From: Tilletia caries
Lineage: Eukaryota; Basidiomycota; Exobasidiomycetes; Tilletiales; Tilletiaceae
DNA length: 64,000 nt
Direction of reading: 5' to 3'
Assembly: GCA_032718865.1 (NCBI GenBank)
Contig: JALUTQ010000027.1
Span: 496,001-560,000, forward strand
Part shown: positions 32,447-43,500 of the stretch, piece after piece
Position numbering within the stretch: the stretch's first letter is position 1
How the letters are laid out: each line of letters begins with the position of its first letter
Notes under the pieces: model-generated
Database searches by the model: none
What the model saw: only the letters and a program-made list of their open reading frames with translations
What the model was told of the DNA's origin: nothing
Translations under genes and position numbers: made by a program

Positions 32447-34690
32447 TCAACGTCGCCACCAACGACCCCATCCCGAGCTCGGCCCCTGCCCTCCTTGCCG
32501 GACTCCCTGCTGATGCTGATGCCGATGCTGGTGCTGGTGCTGCTGCTCCTCCTCGTCCTCACGAAGCCGGAGCGCATCCAGCAAGAGATCCTCCAAGCCC
32601 GTCGGCTGCTCCGGTACGAAGAAGCGCTGTGGGCCCAGATGAAGACCAGCACTTGTATCCGCGTTTGTGCTGGTGGAAGCACTCGCCCAGGGCGCGAAGG
32701 CGTTCTTGGATGTCGATTGACCTGCTTCTGCTGTTGTTGTTGTTGTGGTTGTGGTTGTCGTGGTGGGTGTCCAGTCCATGGCGTCTGCTCCTCCGGGTGC
32801 GAGTCCGCGCTTTTCTTCCTCTTCGTCATTGTCGTCGTCATCATCATCATCATCGACATTGGTATCGTTCCGCCGGAACAGATCGTCCATACCACCCCCA
32901 CCTCCTGCTCCTCCACCACTACGAGTCGAAGACGCCCGCTGCAACCCCACACCCAACCCTCCCGAGCCATTCTTCAAATTGAGCGCCGTATCGAAGGCAT
33001 GTTGATCCGCAGCATTGCCGCCGTTCATCTGGTTGAGAGATAACACAGTCGGATGAGAGGATTCTTGAGTTCGCCAGCTGATTTTGCGACCGTATTGGAG
33101 CTGTAGGACTCGCGCTGCGTAGATGTGGACCTTTTTGATCAAAACAGGGACGGGCAAGCAAAGATGTGGAGAGATCAGAAAGTGGGTGAAAGGATAAATG
33201 CTACTGCAAGACTGGGGAGACGTACCAAAACCTGAAAAGTAACGAAAATGATGCACGTCCAGCGCAATACGTCCTCAGCGTCGACCTTGACCTGCGCGGG
33301 GAGGAAGATTGATGGTATGTGTTGAGGATGCGCCGTGAGCCAGCAGGACGCGAGGAAGACAAGACGCGCGATCCATAAGACAACATGAGCTTGCTGTTTC
33401 GATCCAACGGAAAAAAACAAGGAACACTTCAGCTGTCCTTCCCAGAAGTGGGAGAGTAAAAGAGGCACCCAGCTGGAGAACGTACCGCCCACTTCCTCTG
33501 TCCGACGATCCGGACGTCAGACCCTCTCCTTCTGAGTTCGCGGACTCGACGCCAGCGCGGATTCCATGCTGTCCATAAGAGGGATACGAAGGCGAGGGAG
33601 ATGGTGCGGGAGGAGGTGAGGAGGTTGATGGTGTGGGACTTTGGGCGCGTTATTACTGTGTATTTGGTGAATTGTGCGAGGGTTAGAGCGAGAGGGGCGG
33701 GGCAAGCATCAAGGCGAAGAAGGGCCGAGGGGGACTCACGTAGGACGGGTAAGAGAATCGAGAAAACAGTCGACGCAGTCCAAGCCCCACCTCGGACCCA
33801 CCAAACCCTGTCCATCCAAACTCCCTCTCCACCTCCCCCTCCATCCCCATCTCTCTCCCTCCCCTTACCCTTCCCCTTGCCCACAGCAGCATCACTCCGC
33901 GCCCGACTGCGCGCAAGAAAATGCCGCATCGCCTCCTGCTTCGCGAGATTATTCGCATGCAGAAGTCGGGTCTGGACGGCGGGTGTGCAGCCTTCGCAGA
34001 CGGGTGGGTAGCGGGTTAGGAGGGAGGCGCGGTAGGTTGGTAGGGAGGACAGGGCTGTTTGGTATGTCGGGTCCTGTAACGAGAAATTGGAGTGTTAAGA
34101 TGTAGCGCAGGGAAGGGTGGGGGGTTGAAGGTGTTGAGTTAGCTCACTTCTTCGTGGGGGAGGTAGTTTGCGAGCATGTTCATGAGGAGGGCTTGGTTCG
34201 TGAGGCAGGTGTGACAGAATGGATGGAGATCTTGCTGCTGCTGCGTCATGAGCGCAGAGGGCGGCGGCACTCCTGTGAGATGGAGAAGAGCGCGTCAGAT
34301 GAGCGTATGTCGAGAGAATGTACGAGGGAGAGGAAGTAGAAACTGACCCCGTCGTGCGAAGCTGCCTTCGTTCATGCTAGGCTGATTCATAGCAGGTTCC
34401 CAACTAGTCATCCCCCCCTGCTCATGCGCATGCGTGCGATTATAGCACTGACAGGCGCTACAGAGCCATGCGTCGAGGTTCCCATGGCTGATGGGGCTGT
34501 CGTACACGATGTCCGTCGATGTGTCGTCGTTGAGGAAGGGCGGGATGAGGCGGGAGACGGACTGGCAGAAGTGGCAGGTTGCTGCTGGGTACGGCCCGCT
34601 GCCGCTGCGACGTGATGCCTTCCGCCTGCGCACGTCTTTCGCTGTGGACGGCCCAGCGTCTGCGTTCGTCCACCGCTGCAGCACACTCAT
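32447..34690 (-). CDS. IMA1: inner nuclear membrane protein Ima1 (TMEM201/SAMP1 family)
   Basis: Ima1 is an integral inner-nuclear-membrane protein that links the envelope to centromeric chromatin and microtubules. Six minus-strand exons (34690-34348, 34272-34148, 34073-33740, 33655-33486, 33393-33226, 33130-32447) give 607 residues. The N-terminal Ima1 domain has paired Cys motifs: CHFCQ, WLCSACQCYN, FCHTCLTNQALLMNMLANYLP, then YPPVCEGC. Several hydrophobic segments follow (TASTVFSILLPVL, TISLAFVSLLWTAW, VVLWIARLVFLASCWL, CIIFVTFQVLV). The C-terminal tail is low-complexity (acidic, poly-Thr, Gln/His) with the family-typical FFVPEQPTGLEDLL. Intron 3 (33656-33739) has a strong CTAAC branch. 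It is divergent from the GST gene, 259 bp apart. Confidence 0.88.
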
Positions 34691-34949
34691 GATTCCTTCC
34701 TACGCCTTCAGCCTTCAGCCAGCCAGCGTCCAGGGCGAGCGAGCGAGGTCGGGGCTCGTTGCGCTCAAGAGTCAAGGCGATGTTTTGGCCAGCGAAATTC
34801 GAGGATGGAGGTCTCCGGGTAAACTGATAAGATCAGATACCAACCGGCCGCTCGGAACAAATCCAAGTGCCGAAGCCGATCGTGTGCACGTCCACATCCA
34901 TCGCACAGCGCACAGCTCAAGCCCTCCAACCCTGGAACGTATCTTCACA
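34691..34949. promoter_or_regulatory. divergent promoter IMA1/GSTK
   Basis: This 259-bp interval separates the two ATGs and must contain both promoters. It is CG-rich with no TATA box. Confidence 0.5.
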
Positions 34950-35791
34950 ATGTCCACCGCGCGCATCACGCTCTACTACGACATCGTCTCGCCCTGGACG
35001 CGCGTCGCCTTCGACGTCCTCAGGCGCTACGAGAAGCCCTGGAAGATCCAGCTCGACTTCAAGCCCATCAACCTCGGATATGTCATGGGCACGGCAGGCA
35101 ACAAGCCCCCCATCAGCGTACCCAACAAAGGTGCAGTATTTCATCCCTCTCCTTCTCGCGTTTTATTGCTGGCACAAGTTGGCTCATGTAGAATTATGTT
35201 ATTGTGTCGCAGGCGCATGGATGTGGGGCGACATGCTCCGTTCCTCCCAATTCTACGGCGTCACTCTGTCCCAACCCTCCAACTTCCCAATCAACACCCA
35301 ACCACCCCAACTCTTCCTCCGCCACCTCTGCGACCACCCCTCCGAATCCACACGCTCCAAGTACGTCCCCGCGATCGAGGCCCTCTTCGCCGCCGTCTGG
35401 ACCGACAACGTCGCCCTCAAGACGGCCGCGGACATCCAGGGCGTCGTGGGTGGACTGTGGGGGAAGGAGGAGCAGGATGGGTTGAAGACCTTGATTGAGG
35501 AGAGTGGGACGAAGGAGATGAAGGATCGGTTGAAGAAGGAGTCGCAGGAGCTTGTCAATGAGGGGGGTGCGTTTGGGATGCCGTGGATGGTTGTTGAGAA
35601 GGATGGGCAGACGTCGAATTGGTTCGGATCGGACCGGTTTGAGGTGAGTAGCCTTGCAATGAGAGATCGCGAGTCCCTGTGTTTGGCTGACGTTTTCATC
35701 GGTACATACCCCTCAGCAAATGGCATCATTCCTCGGCGTGCAGTGGAAGGGTCCATTCCCAGATGGCCGCCGGCGCGAGATCCACCTCTGA
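34950..35791 (+). CDS. kappa-class glutathione S-transferase (DsbA-like fold)
   Basis: Kappa GSTs conjugate or reduce substrates with glutathione in mitochondria or peroxisomes and have a thioredoxin fold with a DsbA-like helical insert. Three exons (34950-35130, 35213-35643, 35717-35791) give 228 residues, the usual length. The start ITLYYDIVSPWTRVAFDVL holds the conserved Ser-Pro-Trp. NLGYVMGTAGNKPP and the Pro loop WMVVEKDGQTSNWFGSDRFEQM follow. The C-terminus ends PFPDGRRREIHL with no clear peroxisomal SKL-type signal. Introns are 82 and 73 nt. It converges with FMT1, 167 bp between stops. Confidence 0.88.
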
Positions 35792-35958
35792 AAGCTCCCT
35801 CTTTCTCGGACAGGCAGGCATGTACCATATTCATTATCCATTCATCCTTTTCAGGCACCAGTCCCGCAGGAAATCATCACCCTTTTCATCCATCCAAATC
35901 TTTCACCAAAGACTGGAACGAGCATTGAACTTTCACAAATTAGGCATTGATTGCTCTC

Positions 35959-37632
35959 CTACTCCCTTCGATCTCCAAACCGAAAGAAGCCCTTCTCATC
36001 CATCCGATCCCGATACCCAATAAGCCACTCCTTCATCGGTCGCTTCTTCTTTCCCTCCGCCTTCAACCCTCTTACACGCAACAACGACGGCCCGGCACAT
36101 CGAACCACCAGCGCCCCTCCCAACCGGTCATCGTACATCGCCGAACCGGGTGCGACGCCCTCGAGCAGGAGCGGGGCGAAGCGCTTGTCTGTGGGTTGCA
36201 GGCTTACTTCGCGCATGTGGACGAGGGTTGGTTTGAAGCTGTTCTTGGTGGGGGACCAGTAGGGGAGGAGGTCTGAATGGATTGGGAACTGTTTCCGCCC
36301 CAGGAAGAATGCATGGATTAGTTCTCTCCTGTGCCCTTTTTCTGTTTCGGTGTGAGGGACGTACCAGGTAGGACATGCCTCGATGTCTTGCCTCGATCTG
36401 CTTCGCGCTCCACTTGCTCCACCGGACTTGCGTGAACTCGCGTTTGAGCTTAGGCGCAAAGGACGCTGCTTTCCCAGCTTGCTCGTGGGATCGTGCCTGA
36501 GTAAGAAGGCACGAAAAAAAAGGAAGCTCAGCATGATCGAACTTCAACTGGAAGAGAGAGTAGCGACGGGACGTACATCGTACGCAGGAAGGTCAGAAAG
36601 GACCTCCATCAACAACTCCGCCGCCGGCCCTTTCACCCCCTTCAACAACTCCTCATACCCCCACCCCTTCCCAATCCCAACCCCCACCTGCCCCAACACC
36701 CTCCCACAATCAAACTCCCCCCAACTCAGTCTCTGCACCGTCACGCCCGTCTTCTCCAACCCGTGCGCCAGGGCCCACTGGAGAGGGGCGGCGCCGCGGA
36801 GTTGCGGGAGGAGGGAGGGGTGCAGGTTTAGTGTTTGGGAGGGGTGCGGGAAGAGGGAGAGGAGCGGGGTGGGGATTAGGTGGCCGAAGGAGACTGTTAG
36901 GAGGAGGGAGGCTGGGGAGGGGAGGGGGAAGGATTTGGGTGGCTGCATTTTTTTAGAAAGGAAAAGGGAGCGAGGGAGTGAGCTCTGTAGGCTATTCGAA
37001 ATCTGGGATGGAAGACTCACCTCCCACCCGTCCAGGCCTGAATTTGGGACCGGGACGTGTTCCAATCCAAGCTCGCTAGCCAGCGTTTGGACGGGCGCTG
37101 CCAATGACGGGGGGAAAAGATCAAAGTGGGGGGCAGAAAGGAGAGGCATCAATAATCCAAGGCACATAAATCTCCCAAACATCCTCAGAAAGAACAGAAC
37201 TCGCACCAACGCTCATCCGCACCGCACCCCACGCCTGCCTCGTCTCCGGCGGATGGACGACAGTGATACTCTTCCACAAATCTGTGTTAGGAAAAAAGGA
37301 ATTGTGAGGGGTTCAAAGGGTGTCTGCGCTCGTTTGTGGACAAAAGAGGAAAACTGACCTCGGCGTTGATGGAGAGCACGCAGGGACGCACATGCGAAGT
37401 CGTCGGTCCCGCAGAAGAGGACGTCATACGGCGCCTTGGACACCGTCCCTGTCCCCGTCTCCGTCTCTGCTACTGTTGATGTTGATGTTGATGTTGACGT
37501 TCCTTCATTTTGTGTGGCATCCTTCTCGGGTTGGGTCGAGAAGCTCGGTCCACGGCAGGGGCGGAGCACAGGTTGGATGACACAACGAGGTGATCGCGCT
37601 GCGGCGAGGAGGAGGGGACGCAGGCACAGCAT
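35959..37632 (-). CDS. FMT1: mitochondrial methionyl-tRNA formyltransferase
   Basis: This enzyme formylates Met-tRNAi from 10-formyl-tetrahydrofolate for mitochondrial translation initiation. Six minus-strand exons (37632-37359, 37281-37207, 37097-37021, 36942-36577, 36496-36365, 36288-35959) give 417 residues. The first about 30 residues are Arg/Ala/Ser-rich without acidic residues, a good mitochondrial presequence, followed by a Thr/Ser/Glu repeat. The Rossmann core starts YDVLFCGTDDFA. The catalytic block reads LLLTVSFGHLIP, then NLHPSLLPQLRGAAPLQWAL (Asn and His of the active site). The C-terminal domain has AASFAPKL..FTQVRW and QPTDKRFAPLLL. The intron borders are unambiguous. Confidence 0.93.
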
Positions 37633-37770
37633 CTCTTCTCTTCTCTTCTCTTCTGCAGTCAGGAGGATCGATTGATTGGAAGGGCTTGAGGACCTTGCTT
37701 CAAAGGATTTTTAAAGTCGAGGTTCTCCGGCTCAAGGATGCATCCCGCGTTCTCCCGAGAGGGAGAGTCC
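37633..37770. promoter_or_regulatory. FMT1 upstream region
   Basis: This 138-bp stretch separates the FMT1 ATG from the fold-back element. It holds TCTTCTC repeats at 37632-37655 and presumably the FMT1 promoter. Confidence 0.4.
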
Positions 37771-38536
37771 CGAATTTTACCCATGCCACTTTACCCACGC
37801 GGGGGTAAAAAGTGGGTAAAACTGAATAGGCGGCCTCTAAGCTTCCATTTTTACCCACCGTTACCCATGCAGACCCCCAAATTTTACCCTGGAACTTTTT
37901 ACCCCACGTGGGTAAAAAAAATGGTGCCGGAAGGGGTAAAATTGTTCATCTCACTTGCAAATCCTCACTTTTTACCCACTGAGGAGCGGGTTTTACCCAC
38001 AAGCGCTTTACCCCTTGAGACGGAGAGACCCCGAGTCTCGACCACGTGCTTGGGGGTCTTCCCTATATGAGACCCCTCTGACCACTTCCGCTTCTCCGAG
38101 CCAGCACTCGCAGGGCCGCGGTATATTTCCGGTATCCCCGACGATGAGCTCGAGCACTCCCATCTCGACGAGGAGCCGCAGGGTGAACGATTTCTAGGCC
38201 GAGACGAGAAGGGAGGCAATCGTGGGGACCATAACTTCGATTTTTAAAAGTAGTCACTGGGTAAAACTTGAATGGGTAAAATTCGAGGGCATGGGAGTGA
38301 GGAAATATTTTTACCCCAAGACTTACCCACAAGGGGTAAAGACTTGTGGGTAAAAGTCAGAGTCCACATCTCAATTCAGCACTTTTACCCATGTCCTGAG
38401 CCATTATACCCCGAGGGGTAAAATGAGTTGGGTAAATTTGGGCACCCTGCGTGGGTAAGGATGGGTAAAAGTGGAGGTTAAAAAGGCGCATGGGCAATTT
38501 TACCCCCGAGTGGGTAAAACCTGGGGGTAAAATTCA
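37771..38536. repeat. fold-back element of GGGTAAA/TTTACCC words
   Basis: Twenty-four exact copies of GGGTAAA (13) or its complement TTTACCC (11) crowd into 766 bp. The left arm (37771-38016) aligns in order with the reverse complement of the right arm (38331-38536). Shared blocks are the outer GAATTTTACCC, CGGGGGTAAAA, CCCAAATTTTACCC-like words, ACTTTTTACCCAC and CTTTACCCCTT. The core (38017-38330) has few such words and no long frame. No target duplication was found. It looks like a diverged inverted-repeat (fold-back or MITE-like) element. Confidence 0.7.
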
Positions 38537-39000
38537 TGGGTGCCCTCACTGAACGCAGGCTCAGTTTTCGGTCAAAACACGGGCTTAGAAAAATTTCCTT
38601 TCATGTCACACTCCCTTTATCCAGCATTCCCATCACATCTGCCCCCAGACGGTGCTCCTCTTTCGTGTGCTGCTTCCTGACAAGGCTTTGCTTCTGTCCG
38701 CTTAAGGGCTCTCGAGCAATCATTCCATCGAAACGCGTCGAAACGCGTGTTGATAGTGGTTGACCTCCAGGTTGACAGCCATTTCCATGGCAAAAGAATG
38801 AGTGCGGGTTTGGGCAAACACGCGTTATTTTGCAGGCTTGGACTTCGTATGGGCGGGCTTGGAGAATCCAAGCCCGGGCTCAAAAAAAGCAAGCCGGCAA
38901 ATGTGACTGATCGCAGGCTTAAACGAGCCCGGGCTCAACCAACCCCGGGCTTGAATTTACTTAGGGCGGGCTTGATACTGATCAGGCCCTAAGATGGATC
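38537..39000. repeat. cluster of GGGCTT/GAGCCCGGGCTC words
   Basis: About ten words of the type GGGCTTG, AGGCTT, CAAGCC and GAGCCCGGGCTC occur between 38568 and 38980, densest at 38830-38980. Palindromic AAGCCCGGGCTC- and GAGCCCGGGCTC-type sites are at about 38870 and 38925. No gene is seen. Confidence 0.5.
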
Positions 39001-39200
39001 TCTGAAGGGAAAAGTGGGATCCAGAACTGGATTCCAGTATTGCGATTCAGATAGACGTCTGTGCTAATGCTACGCCGGAACATGCCAATTTCCCCCGATG
39101 GCCCACCCTTCCCTCCGACTCCGTTCTAAAGCCTGATCAAATTCAGAGAGGCGAAAGGAAGGAAGGAATTGAGAAAGGCGATTTGGGAAGGAGATCCCGT

Positions 39201-40258
39201 TTACTTGAGCTTGGCGAAGATCTTACTGTAGGATTAGGAAATGGAAGGGAAGTCAGTACTGGGTTGGGTTGGTTTGAAGGTTCGAGTGGAAGGGATACTG
39301 ACGGCGCGGTGCATTCGGATGCGCAGTGGGCGAGGTGGACTGCGTGAAGAGTGAGCAAATGCAATGTCAGTGGAACGGCCTCAATAGCTTGTATCGAGCA
39401 CTACAGCATGGGCATACTCACAGCTAACCCGCACAAGAACATCAAGAAAAAAAAGATAAAGGTCAATAATGCGTCAGCAACCAAGTCTCAATAGCCATGA
39501 GTGGGTTGAACTTCGCCCAGAATCAGAAACTCACAACTCCTCGATGCAGTCCTCGCCGTGGAAGCCCTTGCCCTCGGAGACGCGCTCCTGGCAGTGGTCG
39601 AAGTGGCTCTTGGCCGACTTGCACTTTGAGGAGCTCTCGCATGCTGTTGGAAAGAAGGGAGGATTTTTTAGATCTTGGAAGCTTATGTGACATCGACGGA
39701 AGGGTGGGAGTAGATGCGTACCTTCGTAGATTGCGGGCTGCTCCTGTAGGGTGGTGAATAGGGGGAAGGTGAACTGTCAGTGCATGCTACGGATCCAGGA
39801 CGCGGGGTTTTGAGTCCTCCTTACATCCTCGGGCTCGTCCTGCAGGAGAGTATCCCAGTATTGAGGGTGCGCAAAGGAGAGGGTGAAAGAATAATTGTCA
39901 GCGTTCGCCGGCGCGTGGAATGGGCTGGGTGCGAGGGTTGGGACTGACCTCCTCCTCCTCCTCCTCTGCCGGCTCCTCGCCGCCCTCCTCAGTCTCAGTC
40001 TCAGTCTCACCATCGCCCTCCTGTTCCAAAAAAGCAAAATCAATTTTTCGATCTCCAGCGCTTTCACGTAGGAGGGGGGGAAACGCAGGCACTGACCTCC
40101 TTGGGCTCGTCCTCGCCGTCGTCTGCGCGCGCGGTGGGGAGGAAGGAGGAGAAGAACGAGGAGACGTTGGTGAGGACGGAGGATGAGTCCTGCGCTTGTG
40201 TCTGGTGCTGCTCAGCCATGGCGGGCGAGGTGGAGGTGGTGGCGGCGTCGGCGGTCAT
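39201..40258 (-). CDS. QCR6: cytochrome bc1 complex subunit 6 (hinge protein)
   Basis: Qcr6 is the acidic hinge protein on the intermembrane-space side of respiratory complex III, next to cytochrome c1. Eight minus-strand exons give 147 residues: 40258-40097, 40020-39949, 39839-39825, 39743-39722, 39643-39535, 39423-39422, 39339-39303, 39225-39201. The N-terminal half is Thr/Ser-rich, then a Glu run. The folded part has the twin-Cys pattern CESSSKCKSAKSHFDHCQERV, GEDCIEEFFHLAHCASEC (each in part) and the tail TAPKIFAKLK, matching yeast EEFFHL and TAPRLFDKLK. The FFHL motif requires a 2-nt exon (CT). The start could also be the second Met (MAEQHQTQ). It is divergent from DOP1. Confidence 0.88.
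39422..39423 (-). other. QCR6: predicted 2-nt exon of QCR6
   Basis: On the minus strand the text reads GGGTTAG, CT, GTGAGTATG: an acceptor and a donor separated by two bases. Adding CT between GAG GAG TT and TC CAC CTC restores the family sequence EEFFHLAH. Without it the next exon is read in the wrong frame. Confidence 0.65.
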
Positions 40259-40556
40259 GTTGTGTGTGTGCTGGGTGTCGAGGTGATGGGGAGCGTGATT
40301 GGATGAATAATGCGATGGACTCGGGCGGCGGGAGAAGAGGTGAGCGCGGGCGAGTGAGTGAGTGAGTGGCTCGTGGCTTTCGGGAACTTCCGAGGCACAC
40401 ACTTTTTCTTTTTGACACCGGCGATTCGGCGATTGGTGCTCAGCAACCCCATTTAACCATCGAAATTGACTGCCCATACACCCACCTCGATCTCGCACTC
40501 AGCATGGACCTCCTTCCCTCCTTCTCTCCCGCACGCCCTTGCCAACGACAGCAGCG
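40259..40556. promoter_or_regulatory. divergent promoter QCR6/DOP1
   Basis: These 298 bp lie between two divergent ATGs. A GAGTGAGTGAGTGAGTG run lies near 40350 and CAG trinucleotides accumulate toward DOP1. No TATA box is seen. Confidence 0.5.
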
Positions 40557-43500
40557 ATGTCGCCGACGCCAGCAGCAGCAGCAGCAGGAGCGCAGCCGCC
40601 GTCATCGCCGTCCCAGCATTGTGCAGCAGGTGCAAATTCAGGTCCGAGTGGAAGCTCAGCACCACCTACCAGCAGCAGCGCACTCCGAAGTCCACGAAGC
40701 AATGCAACCCTGAACTCATCCACATCCTCAGGTCGAACCCCCCGTCCCAAATCAGCCATCGCGCCCCCCAACGTGCAGCTCGAACTCAGTCTCGCAGGTG
40801 GCTCCACGTCGGCCACCTCCTCAACCACGTCCGCAGCACAGATGGCATCCTTGTCAAGAGCGCTCGGCACGGGGAGCACCAGCACGGGGTCGGGAACGAG
40901 TCGGTTGCATAATGGAGGAGCTACGGGCGTCACTGCGGAGAATGCGGAAGTATGGAGGAGCAGCGCTGCTAAACGCGCAGAGAAGGCATGGGCCGTACAG
41001 TCGGAGAAGTGTGAGCAAACTTGCCATATCGTTAAGATTATCCATACGCTTCCAACCTTGTGGCTGACCCACTTGTCTCTGATTCACACAGCGCTCAACT
41101 CGGACGCCAAATTCAAGAAGTACGCAGTCCTAATCGAGCGCACCCTCGCAACCTTCGAGAGCGTCTCCGAATGGGCCGACTTCATCTCCTTCCTCGCCCG
41201 GCTCCTCAAGGTCCTCCAGACATACCCGCAGTACAACTCCATCCCCCGCAAACTCGTCGTCGCCAAGCGGCTCTCCCAATGTCTCAACCCGGCCCTGCCG
41301 TCGGGCGTACATACCCGCGCGCTGGACGTGTACGCGCATATCCTTAAGGTGATTGGGCCTGATGGCCTGCGCAGGGATCTGCAGATTTGGTCGCCGGGTC
41401 TGCTCCCGCACTTCGAATACGCGTCTACCACCGTTCGGCCGTCGCTCCTGACCTTGCTCGAGAAGCACTACCTACCACTGAAGGAGGATCTCCGCCCCAT
41501 CACCCGAGCCTTCATCCTTGCTCTTCTGCCTGGACTTGAAGAGGAGACGAACGAGTTCTTCGATAAGGTGCTTTCCATCCTCGACCATCTCTCCGAATCA
41601 GTCTCCTCCCCTTTCTTTCTCCAGAACATCTGGCTCATCCTCGTCGGATCGCCCAAGGCCAGGCTCTCGGCTCTTAATTATCTCTCTCGGAGACTGCCCA
41701 ATTTGAACGAAGAGGTCGACCCCGCCAAGATCGTCGGACGTGATCTCGGCTTGATGGTCCGTGGCTTTGCGAGCGCGCTGGATGGGGGGGACGACTCAGC
41801 GGCGGGTGGAGCAAGTACCGCCCTCCTCGTCCGACGGGCTGCCCTTGAGCTGCTCGTCACACAGCTTCGCATCGACAGTACCACCTTCCAACACGCCTGT
41901 CGACAGTCCGATCGCATCCTTCTCGTCCGTGCCGCCCTGGCCGTCGTACTCCGTCGGGACCTCTCCCTCAATCGACGGCTCTATACCTGGCTGCTGGGCC
42001 CGGAGGAAGGTGGGGATCAAGTGGGATATCTCCGCAAGAACTCGTTGGAGCTCGTTCGGCTGTCGCTCCGGGAGGACTTTTATGCGCCTATCTCGCCGGG
42101 TCAGGATCGGCAGCGGCCTTATAGAATTTTTATTTCCCTGCTCGATAAGTACGAGATCGGACATGCGCTCACGGAAGTACTGGTTCTGGACTCGTTCCAG
42201 GCAGTTGCATTACAAGCTCAGCTCCGGGACTCGCTTCTAAAGGGCAGTGGAGGGACAAAGCAGGAGGCGGAGGATGAAGAGGGCGCGGGAGCGGTAGCAC
42301 AGAGCGCGGCTGCGATCTCTTCTATCGATGACCTGTTGACCACGGCTAGGATGCTGTTCGAGGCTGTCGACCCCTTCATCACCTATCGGCAATTCTTCCT
42401 CGCCCTCCGAGCCGAGCTCGGTGGAGACGCGCTGCCGTTATCCTTGACAGGCCCACGACCGTCCCCGACGACCGGACACCCGCGATCATCACTGGGGAGC
42501 GTACCCTCAGCGTCTGCGGTATTATACCAGAACCAGCCCATCTCAGCGGTCAAGCTGCTTCAGTACATCCTCGACACGTTTGGCGTGCATGATGAGGTGG
42601 AGCGTCTGATCCACTTACCCATGCTCTTCCCTGTCCTTGTCGAGCTGGCGGAGACGGCTGTGACCATGGGCTCTGCGTCGTCGTCGTTGTTGTTGAAGGA
42701 TAACGCCCTGTCCCCCGCGCTCCTGCGCGACGCCCTCCACCTCGCCCGCTCCTTACTCGCCCTCATCCCCGCCCGCGTCTTCGTGCGGATCGAGACGATC
42801 GAAGGCAGCAGCAACAGCAGCAAGACGACGCACGACGACCGACTGCTCCCCTCCCTCCTGAGTCGACGGAGTCACTCGACGACATCGGCTGCGACGGCTG
42901 CCGCACTTGCTGATTCGGCGCCGTTCTTCTTCTTGCGACATGCGACGTCGTTCTATGGCTCGGGTCCGGAGGCGAGCGCTGGTGGGATTGCGGGAGCGGG
43001 GGAACTGGCGATGGCGAAGTATGTGGGGTTCCAACATGAGCGGATCGTGGCGCGTCTGTTGGCGCTTGTGGCCAATTTGAGCTTGAAGAGTGTGCGTAGT
43101 GGAGTCGAGCTTGGTGGTAATGCTGAACAGGCAGAGGCGGCCGTAGGGGCGGGGGCCGGTGGGAGCAGGACGTTGCTTGCGCTCGAACTGGCACAGGCTA
43201 TGCTGGACACGTTGGACAAGTCGGAAGACCGGAGCGTGACGAGCTTGTTCTCCCTCCAGAGCACGAACGCGAATGAGGCGTTGGGCGAGGAAGGTTCGGC
43301 GTCACATCAGGTCTTCCAGAAAGTTGACTGGTCCGGAGCGGAGGCGTGGAAGGGCCTCCTCCTGCACGCGTTACCCTCCATCACAGATTTCGCCCACATC
43401 GAGCCTGTCTTCAGCGTCCTGTTCGCCGCGGCGCGCTGTCGGGCCCTCCGTCGACCCATCGCGCTCGACTCGCGGGAGATCATGGACCAGCTGAGTGGGA

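Noticed and set aside
37771..38536. GGGTAAA words as an interstitial telomere array
   Set aside because: The words are not in tandem, occur in both orientations as an inverted structure, and differ from the usual fungal TTAGGG unit.
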